Source of the DNA: Aedes albopictus
Taxonomy: Eukaryota > Arthropoda > Insecta > Diptera > Culicidae
Reading direction: 5' to 3'
DNA length: 64,000 bases
Assembly: GCF_035046485.1 (NCBI RefSeq)
Contig: NW_026917476.1
Span: forward strand, 30,572 to 94,571
Numbering within the stretch: position 1 is the stretch's first letter; each line of letters starts with the position of its first letter. The notes below the pieces were generated by a model, which saw nothing but the letters and a program-made list of their open reading frames with translations, made no database searches and had not been told where the DNA came from. This document shows, in pieces, positions 18,607 to 30,176 of the stretch. The position numbers were made by a program, and so were the translations under genes.

Positions 18607-19428
18607 TATTCGAATATAAATAGGCTCGCTTGAGAACCACACACAATAATTCGTAGATAGCATGTATTGAATTCGATGCCTATTGTCTGAGATCAGTTAA
18701 TTTTGAAAAATACACATGCGCAGCAAGCATAGTAGAAGCCCTGTAGTAAAGGGAAGTTAGCTGTTTTTAGTGGGAACATAAGTCAGGAAATCACTCAAAT
18801 AATACAGAAATGTAAGTAATATATGAAATAGCATTTAGATACTTATTATAATTTGAATAAATTTGTAGCTTTGAAGCAGCGTAGTTCAATTTGTAAATCA
18901 ATTTGTGAATTTAGTAAAACTATCCCGAATCACAAGAAAACTCAGCAGAGAGAGTTTATTTATGTGAGCATGTTATGAAAATGGTTGAAAACTACCAATT
19001 CATTGCTAATTTAAGCAAAATTACTATTTTTCATTCACGTAAACTAATTCTTCAATATGGCGACGACCATAATCAGCGAAAATAAAACGAAAGCGAGTTT
19101 ACTTTTATGATGACCGCAATAAACCTAGCAGTGTCGTAGTTTCTGCTTTTCCACCAACAGATGTCGTTACTAATCGAACGGATCGCCATCTGTTGAGAGT
19201 TTTAACAAATTTATTGCGGTAAAAATGATTGCCAGAAGGTTTACATATCGGAAAGTTTTGTTTACTCTTAAAATCTGTCTTTATGGATATCTTCAAGTAT
19301 ACTATAAAAATGTTTATTAATGGTTTTCATAAAAGCAGTCATAAAACTGTGAGTTTTAATTATTGCTGTAATAAAACATTAATAAAAATCAAACAAAACC
19401 AATCAGCGATGGAATTGTTACTTGGGAT

Positions 19429-19612
19429 ACGACATTATCGACGTCAGGACCTATCGTGGCATCAACATCGACTCCACTATTTGATGATGGTTAAACTGCG
19501 CCCAAAACTTTCCGTCATCAATAATGTACGGTACCCGCGACCGCCCCGGTGCAACCTCGAGCTACTGAAGCAACCGGATGTCGCCTCAGCATACGCGCGG
19601 AATCAGACGAGG
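19429..19612 (+). pseudogene. LINE endonuclease-domain fragment forming the foldback loop
   Basis: The frame DVRTYRGINIDS...LMMVKLRPKLSVINNVRYPR PPRCNLELLKQPDVASAYAR resembles the end of an APE-type endonuclease domain and the linker after it in LINEs of the kind seen at 60965-63999. It is exactly bounded by the two arms, so it was trapped between them. It is disrupted and not functional. Confidence 0.65.
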
Positions 19613-20015
19613 CCCAAGTAACAATTCAATTGCTGCTTGGTTTTGTTTGATTTTTATGAGGGTTTTATTTCAGCAATAATTAAAACTCACAGTTTTATGG
19701 CTACTTTTATGAAAACCATTAATGAATTTTTTTTATAGTATACTTGAAGATATCCATAAAGCCTGATTTTAAGAGTAAACAAAACTTTCCAATATGTAAA
19801 CCTTCTGGCATTCATTATTACCACAATAAAACTGTTCAAACTCTCAACAGATGGCGATCCGTTCGAATAGTAACGACATCTGTTGGTGGGATAGCAGAAA
19901 CTACGACACTGCTAGGTTTATTGCGGTCATCATAAAAGTAAACTTGCTTTCGTTTTATTTTCGCTAATTATGGTCGTCGCCATATTGAATATTTAGCTGC
20001 CGTGAATTGAAAATA

Positions 20016-20379
20016 CACTGAAGTTTTTTTTTACGCGGTTTTTTTTACGCGGTTTTTTTTACGCGGTTTTTTTTACGCGGTCCGTCCTAAAAAAAAAACC
20101 GCGTTATTTCAAGACCCGTCGTAAAAAAAACCGCGTTATTTCAAAAACCGTCGTAAAAAAAATCCGCGTTTTTTCAAAAACACGCGTAAAATAGTCAGCA
20201 CCACATTTAACGTGACTTGACTTTTTTAACGACGTTTTTTGAAATAACGCGTTTTTTTTTTACGACGGGTCTTGAAATAACGCGGTTTTTTTTTACGACG
20301 GGTCTTGAAATAACGACGTTTTTTTTTACGCGGTTTTTTTTACGCGGGACCATTACCGTCGTAAAAAAAAACTTCAGTG
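20016..20379. mobile_element. MITE with TA duplication (Tc1/mariner-like), 364 bp
   Basis: Ends are CACTGAAGTTTTTTTTTACG and its near-complement. The interior repeats TTTTTTTTACGCGG and ACGACGG. TA lies on both sides (20014-20015, 20380-20381). The opposite arm of the host foldback preserves the empty site (GAAAAATAGTAATTTTGCT near 19015-19035), proving insertion after the foldback formed. Confidence 0.9.
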
Positions 20380-20628
20380 TAGTTAATTTTGCTCAAATAA
20401 GCAGTGAATTGATCATTTGCCGCTATTTCCATAACATACCCACATAAATAAACTCTCTCAGCTGAGTTTTCTTTTGATTCGAGATAGTTTTACTAAATTC
20501 ACAAATTGATTTATTTCTTTCCAAGATGATAATATTAATTATTTTCGGAGCGCATTAAATGTGGAGCGCATTAAATGTGAAGCGCAAAATTAATGTGTTT
20601 CTGCAACTCCAACATTCACGGTAAAATT

Positions 20629-21575
20629 GAATGCGCATTAGACTGTCCCAAAATAAATCGATGTTCGAAAAGTCAAAGTGCTCAACCCTAAATTGAAAGA
20701 TATGCATATTTGAAGCATTTTTAAGGAACATTTCGATTTTCTAAAAAATCATTTAGAGGTTCCGCTGGGGCGATTTTTGAAAAATGGCCTTTTTTCATGA
20801 AAAGTCTCAAAAAATCATTTTTTTTCGTAATATTTTTTCAACTTCTGAATTTTTTCAATATTTTTGTATTTTTCTATGGACCTCTAGGCATTCTTGAAGG
20901 GGATAAGTTTTTGAAAAATTGTGTTTATATTGACGGCACAACATTTTTTATGTTAATAAAAGGAATATTTTTTGAGAATTTTTCATCTAAATTTGAGAAA
21001 AAAATACATGCACGATTTTTTATTTTTAACTTTGACAGTTTTATCTGATAATACTATTTGTATGCGTCATTTCTCTAAAAAAAAGATTTAAAATATCTTG
21101 TCTTAAGCTGAGATATTAGGATTTTGGTCAATGGACAATTTTTAAAAATTTTGCAAAACTTTGTATATTTGGAATATTGTAAGGTCTTTGTGACACTCCA
21201 ATATTCGTATAGTAAAAAAAAGTTAAAAGAACAGCTTTCCTTGTTGGATGATCAAGCTAGTTTAAATATGGATATTTTATTCTGAGCTGGTTGGCAGTAG
21301 ATTAATGAAGAGCTTTCTGAATAACTACAAATATGACGGGTATTGTGGTTACTGGTAGCAACGCATTTAGTTCGAGATTACGTCGTGGAATTCTCGACTA
21401 CTGTGCCCCTTTTTCTGAAATAGAAACGACCATTCCATGCAGAGATTCTATAATATTGATAAAATCAATAAAAAAAACATAGTTAAGTCATGATTTTTAC
21501 TTAAAATTTGAACTTAAAATATTATAGACAAAATAAAGCTTTTGTAGAAATACGCGAATTTCTGAATCTCAAAAA
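20629..21575 (+). mobile_element. One arm of foldback family F
   Basis: It begins AATGCGCATTAGACTGTCCC and includes GGACCTCTAGGCATTCTTGA and TTACTGGTAGCAACGCATTT. The same sequence occurs inverted at 59755-60605, and its inner part occurs directly at 59262-59645. Long frames here are T-rich and not protein-like. Confidence 0.8.
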
Positions 21576-21696
21576 TTGCAGAATTAATATATATTTATTT
21601 TTCTTAATATCTGTGTAATTGCTCAATTAAATATAATTGCAAATAATTTGGATCGAATATGTACATACCGTAAAATGGGGTGTTAAGAACTCATGG

Positions 21697-23128
21697 CAAG
21701 GGGTAGTCACTCTACACATTTGATTTGTGCCAACGGTGCCTACCAGTGTGCACTGGTGTGCCTTAGTGTGCCGAGGTGCTGAGGTGCCGAGGCTCCAAAA
21801 TGTATTATGGTGACTGCTATAAAAAAGCGGCGCCGCACTGGCATTATTTGTTCTTAGCAACCGTGGAATTTATAGTACTTAATTGTTTTTGCTTTTTCCT
21901 AAACTGTCAACGAAAATACTTGCAGGATATTTTTTTCAAAATTGAAGAGAACTTGCTAATTGTATTCTTTTTAATTTTAGGTTAATGGCATTTGGACTTA
22001 CATATATTGACGGAAGCACAGGATTGAACCTAACACCCGATTTTACTATTGTTCAACTCGTCATCGCAACTTCCGTGATAAGCTTGTCTTCCAAAACTGG
22101 ATTCTGTAGCGAAAAAATACACAAGATTTTCCAAAGATTTCCAATGTTTTCCTGGCCTAGCACTATCCAGCAGGATTCGCCAAGTGAGAATGAAAGACCA
22201 CAAATAAAACGGCATCGCTGTAACATCCCAAAAGTTCAATCCCAGCGAGAAGAGCTGCTCAAGCTCCAGCCTTCCGGTCTGAGTTTTTGGAATGTTTCTT
22301 TTGAAAAAAAATAATGAATTGATTTTATGTTGTATTTTTACTTATAAAAACAAAACTTTTGAACAGTTTATTAATTGTCCCAGGTTTACATGTTCTAACT
22401 ACTTTTCGATTATGAACGTTCAAAATATTTCACACCGTAATTGGAACGTTGTCTGTGTATTGTCTGGATTGGTTGGACCTGCAGAGCAGGGAAGCTCTGG
22501 TGTAGATGGATGTCTAGCTTGCCTGCTTTTGGAATGGATTGAGATGGCTGGTTTAAGGCTTGTACGTAAATTGTTGTAAATCGAATGCTGGACCGCTTAA
22601 GAACGAAACTGATAAGCGCTATGAGGGCTCCCAGATCTAGCTTCTGTCCGGGAATATTTGACAGTTAGAAGTGTCTTGAACAGCATAAATAGAAACGATA
22701 ATTCGGTACCGGAATGACAAACTGAATCGTTGATGCTGTAGATTAAACAATGCATTTAAATATCTACAAATGGGGATGATAGAAGAAACCAGAGGGACTA
22801 TCTTTCATTGCTTTCAAAGATATCAGTAATGTAAGCTAATCACGAAAGCTGCCTTAGGTTCATTTCTGTTCTTGCGTAAATAGAAGTCCAAACGCCATTG
22901 GCCTAGAATAAGAAATAATATAATTAAAATTGATACATACAAATCAATCAACCTTAAAATTCTGATGATGACAGATAATTAATTTACTTCGGAATCAAGG
23001 ATTGCTGGGATTGGCACATATATTGTCAAATTTATTTATAGCATCCGTCATTATAGCATCTGTGCCACTCGGTGCCACTGGTGTGCCCGGTGTGCCCAAG
23101 GCACACTGTGTAGAGTGACTACCCCTTG
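21697..23128. mobile_element. hAT-type non-autonomous element, 1432 bp
   Basis: A perfect 22-bp terminal repeat begins CAAGGGGTAGTCACTCTACA. A perfect 8-bp duplication ACTCATGG lies at 21689-21696 and 23129-23136. Subterminal GGTGTGCC/GGTGCC motifs repeat near both ends (21735-21790, 23055-23100), as is common for transposase binding in hAT elements. A 109-codon frame at 21985-22314 is unrecognised. Confidence 0.92.
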
Positions 23129-23136
23129 ACTCATGG

Positions 23137-24105
23137 GGTGTTAAGGGATTCATCTTCACATACTGCTTTGAAAAATCGTTAAACCGTTTAAAAATTGATT
23201 CACTAATTCCAAATTCGCTTTAAATGTTTGTTGGAAAGAAAGGTATACTATAAAGGTTACCACTCATAAAAATATGCTTTTTACTGGACACTAGACATCA
23301 TAAATAGAACGGCATAGGTTTTTCTCAATTTCGCTACCCTTGAAACTTGTAAGGTCAGAAATATTTTTAGGAAAAATTTGTGAGTATTCGTAAGGTGTTC
23401 TACAACTAATTTCAAACGAAACTAGGGTAAAATATTTGATGTTACTAAAGTTGTTTTCGAACACCGACAATTTTTGAGAAAAAAAGTCTAGTTTCATAAA
23501 CTGGTGGGGTGTTAGGAGATGAAATTTCTCATATAACCTTTTTATTTGTATCACGAAGTTTTGAGGCAATTTATTCATTGTATAACCATTAATTTTCTGG
23601 ATGACATATTACGGATTTCATTTTGGGTCATAAGCGTCCCAACAGTCGCTATGGATGATACATTCAACTGATACAATATTGATCTTTAAAAACAAGTGTT
23701 GGATTGATACATATAATAAGAAAACTGATCAAATGTTTATACTCAATGCCGCTGTAGTCCCCTCTTTACAGAAGTTTGTGCTCTTTAGGTGTTAGGTTAT
23801 GTTTTATTGAAGGCGTATTCTACGAAATAGATTTTCCATCTGTTTTCTTGTCTAAGTATTATCAATGATTGGCGTTAAAACGTGACAGCTTTTTGAAAAC
23901 GAGGAATATGCTCACTTGTTCCATATATTTTGTAAACCAGACTGTCAGTAACTCTTACAAAAGCGAGTATTTGAGAAGATGACGCATGACTGCTAAGATA
24001 TCTCAACATCTAAAATATGATCTATTAGCGTTGCTCCAGAGTAGAAATATCAGCATTGAATATGTACGCGCCGTACGCGTGCAGATCAAATGACGCCACG
24101 CCGGC
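23137..24105. other. No gene recognised
   Basis: AT-rich sequence. GGGGTGTTAAG or GGGGTGTTAGG recurs at 21678, 23136 and 23504, and inverted near 59060 and 59245. CCGTAAAATGGGGTGTTAAG at 21668 has an inverted match at 59245-59264. Confidence 0.45.
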
Positions 24106-24125
24106 GTCGACCGACCATTATATAC

Positions 24126-24220
24126 TAATCTAATCTAATCTAATCTAACACATACGCAGCCAGTACAAGAAAGCATCCTGGAAAATAATTGGGTTAGATT
24201 ACGCCCGATTATTTTTCTTG
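24126..24220. mobile_element. Element E, copy A, left piece
   Basis: TAATC repeats, then ACACATACGCAGCCAGTACA, ending ATTTTTCTTG, match the left end of the intact copy at 35443-36353. The 20-bp sequence GTCGACCGACCATTATATAC precedes it (24106-24125) and recurs after the right piece at 57657-57676. The copy is therefore split by the 32-kb insertion. Confidence 0.85.
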
Positions 24221-24615
24221 AGAGAACATATTTTTGCATATAAAACAAACCAAATGGTCCATAAACAAATGCAAAACGATCCATAAAAAATATTTTCATG
24301 TTCCATTGAAATTAACTGAAAATCCATAAAAAAGCATTATTGATCCATAAAAAAATGCAAAATGATCCATAGCTAATGCGCAACCTAACAACAAAATTTA
24401 AAAAAAAAAATCCACGGAATGATTTAAAAAAAACATTAATAACCACCAAACGATCCATAAACTAATAATGAATGATCCATAAAGTGGTGCATTTTTTCAT
24501 ATAAATGAAACAATGTTGCTCCATGAAAAATGTTGTATGATCCATAATACATGAACACATATGTTCCATAGGATAACAAAAAATGAGCAATAAAGTTGAA
24601 GAAAATTCTCTATAA
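24221..24615 (+). repeat. Left terminal inverted repeat of the giant element
   Basis: It starts AGAGAACATATTTTTGCATA and contains about ten copies of GATCCATAAA or GTTCCAT variants separated by roughly 30-40 bases. Alignment by eye to the reverse complement of 56095-56548 holds end to end (for example AAACAAATGCAAAACGATCC in both), at roughly two-thirds identity. Confidence 0.8.
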
Positions 24616-25769
24616 ACCTAGAAAAATTGCTCACAGCGTTACGCCAATATATTTTGGACACTTCCATTTGTTTTTGCCGTAAGTGTCCAAAAAATATTGG
24701 CGCGTTGCTGTGTCCATAATATATTGATTCTCCTACACGGTCTGTTTGGATTCACTTTGTTACCCAAATAATGTGGTTTTGTATGGTTTTGAACAGTAAA
24801 ACCTACAGAAAGCGTATTGCCAGTTTCACATTAATTTTTATTGAATGATAATGGTTTTCTTCTGAAAAAAAAAAAACGTATACTTTTACTTGAATATCTT
24901 TAGAAAATGCTACAATAACCTACAATACACTCTCTCTAAAATAGCACCAAAAGGGTCGATCAACTGTCAGTCTGTGTCTATGTGTTTGTCAAAAATAGGA
25001 AAGGAAAAGCAAAGTATGTTGTCATTAGGATAATGCGTGTTATATATGACAAACATTTATCAATTCCAAGATTAATTCTGACTGACTCGAGTCCAACTTA
25101 TCTATACCTAAGTGTAGAATTAGCAATAGTTAAAATACACAAAAATAAAAATAAAAAATAATCTTTCTAGTTAAGTTCTATGGTTCTTACGTTTTTTGAT
25201 TTATTTTGGGATCGAACTATCGAAAACCTAAATTTCTGTCAATAAGGGTTAGAGACTACAAAATTCTTTATTTTTTTTTTGTTATTCATTTGAGGTTGTA
25301 ATACCAGACATCATTTTATGCGTTACACAATAGTCAGAAAACATAAGCTTCCGTTTCCCACCAGTCAGTTAACTGACTTTAGCTAACCTATTACCATTAT
25401 TGTGGCAACTCTTTAAGCGGCAGGGGAACTATGCCATTAGCACGCGAAGAGTTGTTAGACCACTGGCATAGGCGCTGATTCATGGGTGACAGGGCGCATA
25501 GCCTTTACAGCGAGTTTAACTATTTTTGCAGCATATGTGATGAACATGATAATCAACCAGAAATGTGATAAAAGCGAAAAATAAAAAAAAAATCTCCTAA
25601 CTTGAAGCTTTAATCGATTACTAAGATAACTACGGATTTGTAAGCTGTAGGTGATAATAGATATTTAAAAAAGACGAGAAAGAATAATAATTATTGTACT
25701 ATTGCAGATTGTGTGATTTTATAAACATTAACATGAAAAACGTTTTGCCCTATTTTTATGGGACGACGG

Positions 25770-25880
25770 CCGAATCACAAAATGTCGAATCACAAAAGGC
25801 CGAAACACGAAAGGCGAAGGTAACGAAAGACCGAATGTAACAAAATGCCGAATGTGACGAAAGACCGAATTGCATCAGGA
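25770..25880. repeat. Short CGAATCACAAAA / CGAATGTAACAAA repeats
   Basis: Five or six variants of GGCCGAATCACAAAATG, AAAGACCGAATG and the like lie in tandem. Similar CCGAATGG repeats form the ends of the foldback at 38826-47670. The block is mirrored at 55040-55155 in the right arm. Confidence 0.7.
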
Positions 25881-25979
25881 GCCAGTCATTCATAAGCCAG
25901 CTATGTCAAAAAACACAGTAGGCAGGCAGTACAACGTTTTCCGGGACAGCTAGTTATATATAGAAATCAGTGGCATCAC

Positions 25980-26640
25980 GGACTGTATTTTAATACCTAA
26001 TTCCTGAAAATCCTCAAAGATCCTCAGAAATTCCCAGTCAATTGGGATGTATTCTAAAAATCATAGAAAATATTCTAAATCATTTATAGAAATCAGTAGG
26101 TTCACGGAAAGACGTGGGTATTCAGCATTACCATGCTGAGGGTGATGGGATGGGTTCGATTCCCGGTTGCTCTAGGAAATTTGCGTAACGGATATTTCCT
26201 TGGGCATAGATGCCACACGCTATACACATGCTAAATGGTCATTGACAGAGAAGGCTCTCAGTTAATAAGTGTGGAAGTTCTATGAGACAGAGAAGCAGGT
26301 TTTCTCCAAGGGGAATGTTACGCGCCCAGAAGAAAAAGTATTCTAAAATATAATAAAAGATTCTCAATCATTCATAAAAATCAATGGCTTCATTAGCTAC
26401 GATTTATCGAAACTAATCTCAATCATTTATATGTAGAAAACTTTAGAAATCAGAAGTTTCACGAAAAATATTTTGATAATTCTTGAAAATCCCTGAAGAA
26501 TCTAAAAAATTCGCAGCCATCTGAGATGTATTCAACAAATTATCGAAAATGTTCTCAATCAATCATCGAAGCCAGTTGCACAGAAGACATTTGAATGATT
26601 CCTGATAATCCCTAAGTATTCTCAGAAATTCTCAATCATT
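25980..26640. repeat. ~125-bp tandem repeat units split by a SINE
   Basis: CCTGAAAATCC, AGATTC-CAGAAATTC-CAGTCA, GGATGTATTCTAAAAAT and TTATAGAAATCAGTAG recur. The same family makes the array at 36485-37580. It is interrupted by the SINE at 26113-26340. Confidence 0.7.
26113..26340 (+). mobile_element. Feilai-type SINE, degraded, head truncated
   Basis: It contains GGGTATTCAGCATTACCATG, a B box GGGTTCGATTCCCGG, CACACGCTATACACATGC and AAGGCTCTCAGTTAATAA. It lacks the start of the tRNA head. A mirrored copy is at 54590-54815, so this insertion predates the inverted duplication. Confidence 0.8.
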
Positions 26641-26656
26641 TGATATATATTCTAAA

Positions 26657-26823
26657 GCCGTTTTTTCTTTATTATGCAATTCCAACCTGGGTTGAAACTG
26701 GATCAAACACATTTTCAACCTTAACCCGGATTGGGTTCGCTTGCGCTGCAATTTGTTTGACGTTTGCTGATTTACACATTTCCGCCGATCGAATTCCAAC
26801 CCAGGTTCAAAAAGAAAAACGGC
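26657..26823. mobile_element. Possible MITE, 167 bp
   Basis: Ends GCCGTTTTTTCTTT and its near-complement flank CCAACCTGGGTTGAA and CCAACCCAGGTTCAA, which also invert. A mirrored copy is at 54025-54191. No clear target duplication is seen. Confidence 0.55.
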
Positions 26824-27255
26824 ATAATACCTATTATTGCTAGAGATTCTCAATAATTTCTAAAAGTCAGTAGCTTTACGGACAAAAGTTCCTGAAAATC
26901 ACCGAGGATTCCAAAACAAATAATCCCTGATGAATACCGTGGAGAACTCATGGGGGAAGGCCGCAAGCAATGTATAAATTCCTGAAGGATTCAGAGGAAA
27001 GATTCAAATATTACATCCATCGTTTTTCGGGTTTTCCAGACCCCCCCCCTCCCTCCTCTGTCACGCAATTTTCCTATACCCAATACAACACGTACTGTCA
27101 CACTTTTGTAGACCTCGTCCCTCCCCCAAATGTTGGCCGTAATTTTTGAACGTTCCCAGAAGTGAAATCTCAGGATGAGGACGAGGTGAAACCCAGCTTA
27201 GCAGCTCTGTGGCTAAATTCCACGAACGGGGATATTATGCCGATTGGGCACCAGC

Positions 27256-27417
27256 TCAATAGACATGGACATCATCGGTTTCCTCCGGCAGGTTGATCGA
27301 CCGTGGCAGACTTACCCGACAGGCATGGGCATTCTTCTGCCTGTTCGATTTCTTGTCCTCCTGGTGGACCGGCTCGGCTGCCCGGGACATCGGCCGTTCC
27401 TTGAAGGCCCCCTTCAT
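27256..27417 (-). pseudogene. Gene-like 53-codon frame with a donor site, left copy
   Basis: The minus-strand ATG at 27417 opens MKGAFKERPMSRAAEPVHQE then DKKSNRQKNAHACR, where CGG|GTAAGT is a good splice donor. Reading on gives VSLPRSINLPEETDDVHVY and a stop at 27256. The upstream in-frame sequence also looks coding (NETNNDVIAE), back to a TAA. It is GC-rich and unlike its surroundings, probably a captured or relict first exon. It is identical in the right arm (53431-53592). I do not recognise the protein. Confidence 0.35.
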
Positions 27418-28026
27418 TTCGGCGATCACGTCGTTGTTGGTCTCGTTGAATAAATAGTTGGTTGGTTATTGTAGAACGGGAAACATGTTTTTGCAATATT
27501 TAAGATCGCAACGCAACACCGAACAACCGACACACAAACTATTTTGCACTAAAATTGACCACTCGCGGCGTCACTGTCACTGCAAAACAATGATGGCGGA
27601 TTTTTCACCCCCGACGGCGACGACGGCAGATGAACTGTCAAACACAAGATATTTATACATTCAGGTGAATATATAAAAACCTTGGTCAAAGCCACACACG
27701 GAGAAATCAAATTACCTAATTTTTGGGTCGATTTTACTCAAAGCTGAGTATATCGAATAAACTAGTTACCCAAAATTAGGTTGTTTTCCCTCTTTCCCTC
27801 ACCGATGTTGTCAAAAACAAACAGAGATGCATCTACCCAACGGGGGTCCTTGAGCCCAATAAGCCAATTTTGGGTAAATGCAGGTTTACTCAAATTTGGG
27901 TTGAATGAGGGGGGGGGGTCTTGGGTTGAATTTACCTACTAGTAAATGTTTTTGCTGGAGGTGAAGGCAATTTACCTAGTGTGAGTTTAATCGATTTACT
28001 CAAATTTGGCTTATTGGGCCGAACTA

Positions 28027-29076
28027 CACGCTCGTTGAAAACTACTCTAAAGTGAGTCGTTTTCGACTCACTTTGGTACATAGTGGAACAGCTCAAAAGA
28101 GAGTAAAGTCCAGTTACTCACTTTTGAGTAACGATGGAATTTTCAAAAATTAGAGTAGCTTCAACTCACTTTCTTTATTTGGATAAAAGCAAAAGTGAGT
28201 AATTGCTACTCACTTTTGCTAATTATTATTTTTAGAAAATATGCTTAAAAGAATAACAATAAAACGAATTAAAATACGCAACTAATCAAATTAATTTATT
28301 TAAATTATGTTTACATTAAACAAATAACAATAAATTAAATACAATAAATATATAAAAAATAATCACGAACCAGCTTTCTTCGGTCGTTTCCTCGGTCTTC
28401 CCTTTTTGGATCGATCGGCTGCAGCAACTGATTTCTGGGAAACGTCGGCGACCCACGGGTGATCGTACTGCTAATCCTTTCGAACCGATTTCCCCGTAAC
28501 GGATCCATGGATGTCTATCGGATTCGGGTTTCCTTTTGTGCAATTCCTGGCAAAATATTTTCGTGACCATTGATGAGTTTATTCCAATTCATTAGATTTA
28601 TTTCAAGTGAGAAACTTACCTTGCTGTTCTAATAATAGTTTTCACTATAAACAATGACTTCAACTGATGTATAAAATAAATTATTTGGCGAAAGATTGCA
28701 ACTTCGCTCATTTGCATGAGCGGACTTTATACTTTTTCAAGATTTTGACCGTTACGGGAGAGTAGGATTGTACAGCCGTTACTCAAAAGTGAGTAAAATT
28801 AATTTTTCTTCTGGGAGAGTAGAAAGCTACTCAGTTCGTTAAAAAAAATGTTACTCACTTTTGACAGTTTTCGCAAAAGTATGGGCCTTTTCATTTGACG
28901 TCTTAAATCAGCTGATTGTTCGGGTGTTTGACAGTTCTTCTATGAAGATGACACGTTCTTGTTAGCAGCTGTTGTTCAAGCTTTGTAAACAAATGCATGC
29001 ACGGATCTGTCACATGAAAAGGCCTATTGAAGTGAGTCGAAAACGACTCACTTTAGAGTAGTTTTCAACGAGCGTG
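28027..29076. mobile_element. TIR element 'CACGCTCG', 1050 bp, inserted in the left arm
   Basis: Ends CACGCTCGTTGAAAACTACT and the complement. TA lies on each side (28025-28026, 29077-29078). The right arm shows the empty site GAACTATGGG at 52822-52831. Subterminal regions repeat ACTCACTTTTGAGTA and its complement many times. An 84-codon minus frame at 28316-28570 is Arg/Lys/Ser rich and unrecognised. A related copy is at 49838-50768. Confidence 0.92.
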
Positions 29077-29435
29077 TATGGGATTGCGTCAAAAGAACTC
29101 AATTTTGGGTAGTTTGGCGGTTCCGTGCACGGAATTACAAATCAACCCAATTGTTTTATGTAATCCCGCCCAAGTATTATTTAAATTTAAATCTATAAAT
29201 ATATTTATATATAAAAGTCAATATTCTTTATTACACCAACGAACCTAAACTCAAAATGACTGACAAGTCTCAGGTCATTTTGACAGATGTAACATGAGCA
29301 TTAAAAAGACGCCAACAAGATCGATAAAGTAGAATATATGATCCGTCTCTTTAGTGCCTGTGTGTGGTCTGTCAAAATCTTGGTCAAAATGACCTGATAA
29401 GTGTCAAACATTTTCATTGCTAGCTTTGTTGGTGT

Positions 29436-29512
29436 AATGAAGAATGTATGTATGTTTGTATATATGTATGTATGTGTGTATGTGTATATGAATGTATGTA
29501 TGTATTTACGTT
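29436..29512. repeat. ATGT microsatellite
   Basis: Imperfect GTAT/ATGT repeats, mirrored at about 52395-52470 in the right arm. Confidence 0.85.
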
Positions 29513-29689
29513 CCAGCATAACTCTGGAATGCCCCAACCAATTTTAACCAAATGTGCTATATACATTCGTTAGGTTAAGGAGGATAAAGCGTAAAAATGT
29601 ATAGGATAATATATATGAGTAATTCAAGATATAAGGGTAATTCAAGATGGCGGCTCGGGTTCCAAGACGGCGGGCAAAAAGTCAGAATG

Positions 29690-30130
29690 TATGCTATTTA
29701 ACGGTAAATCTGTTACTATGGTACTATGCAATATGGATATCTATCGATCGGGCTTGATGAGTAGAAGTCAAAAATCGATAATTAACGCCATTTTAAGATC
29801 CAAGATGGCGGACCACAATCCAAGATGGCGGCCATGGAATGGTAGTTTGAGCTACGATACCATGCAATATGGGTATCTATCGATCGGGCTTGATGTGTAG
29901 AAACCAAAAATCGATAGTTGTCGCCATTTCGAGATCCAAGATGGCGGATCACAATCCAAGATGGCGGCCATGGAATGGTGGTTTTAGCTATGATACCATG
30001 CAATGTGGGTATCTATCGATCTGGTTTGATGAGTAGAAGTCAAAAATCGATATTTGTCGCCATTTTAAGATCCAAGATGGTGGCCATGGAAATGTCCATC
30101 TAGCTGGCAGGACACTTTTCATAAAATTAC
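29690..30130. repeat. 136-bp minisatellite, about 3.5 units
   Basis: CATGCAATATGG-TATCTATCGATC recurs every ~136 bp (29724, 29860, 29996), each unit with GATCCAAGATGGCGG. It ends GCTGGCAGGACACTTTTCAT. The same unit and ending recur at 35200-35433, so the pair brackets 30.1-35.2 kb directly. Confidence 0.85.
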
Positions 30131-30176
30131 TTAATAGAATAGCCTTGATCTGTCTATCTGTACTTCTGTCTGATTA

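Larger units (their letters stand above)
18893..20514. mobile_element. Foldback element with ~530-bp arms
   Basis: The left arm (18893-19428) and right arm (19613-20514) are inverted copies from AAATCAATTTGTGAATTTAG to the loop boundary CCCAAGTAACAATT. The right arm is longer because of the MITE at 20016-20379. The loop is a LINE fragment. There is no transposase. Confidence 0.85.
25230..29613 (+). repeat. Left arm of the near-identical 3.3-kb inverted repeat (IR1)
   Basis: From the TTTTTTTGTTATTCATTTG area to GGATAATATAT, this matches 52289-55660 inverted, apparently almost base for base outside two insertions: 28027-29076 here and 54255-54320 in the other arm. Without these, both arms are about 3.3 kb. 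Weaker similarity (GGGTTAG..ACTACA) extends outward to about 25230. Confidence 0.93.
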
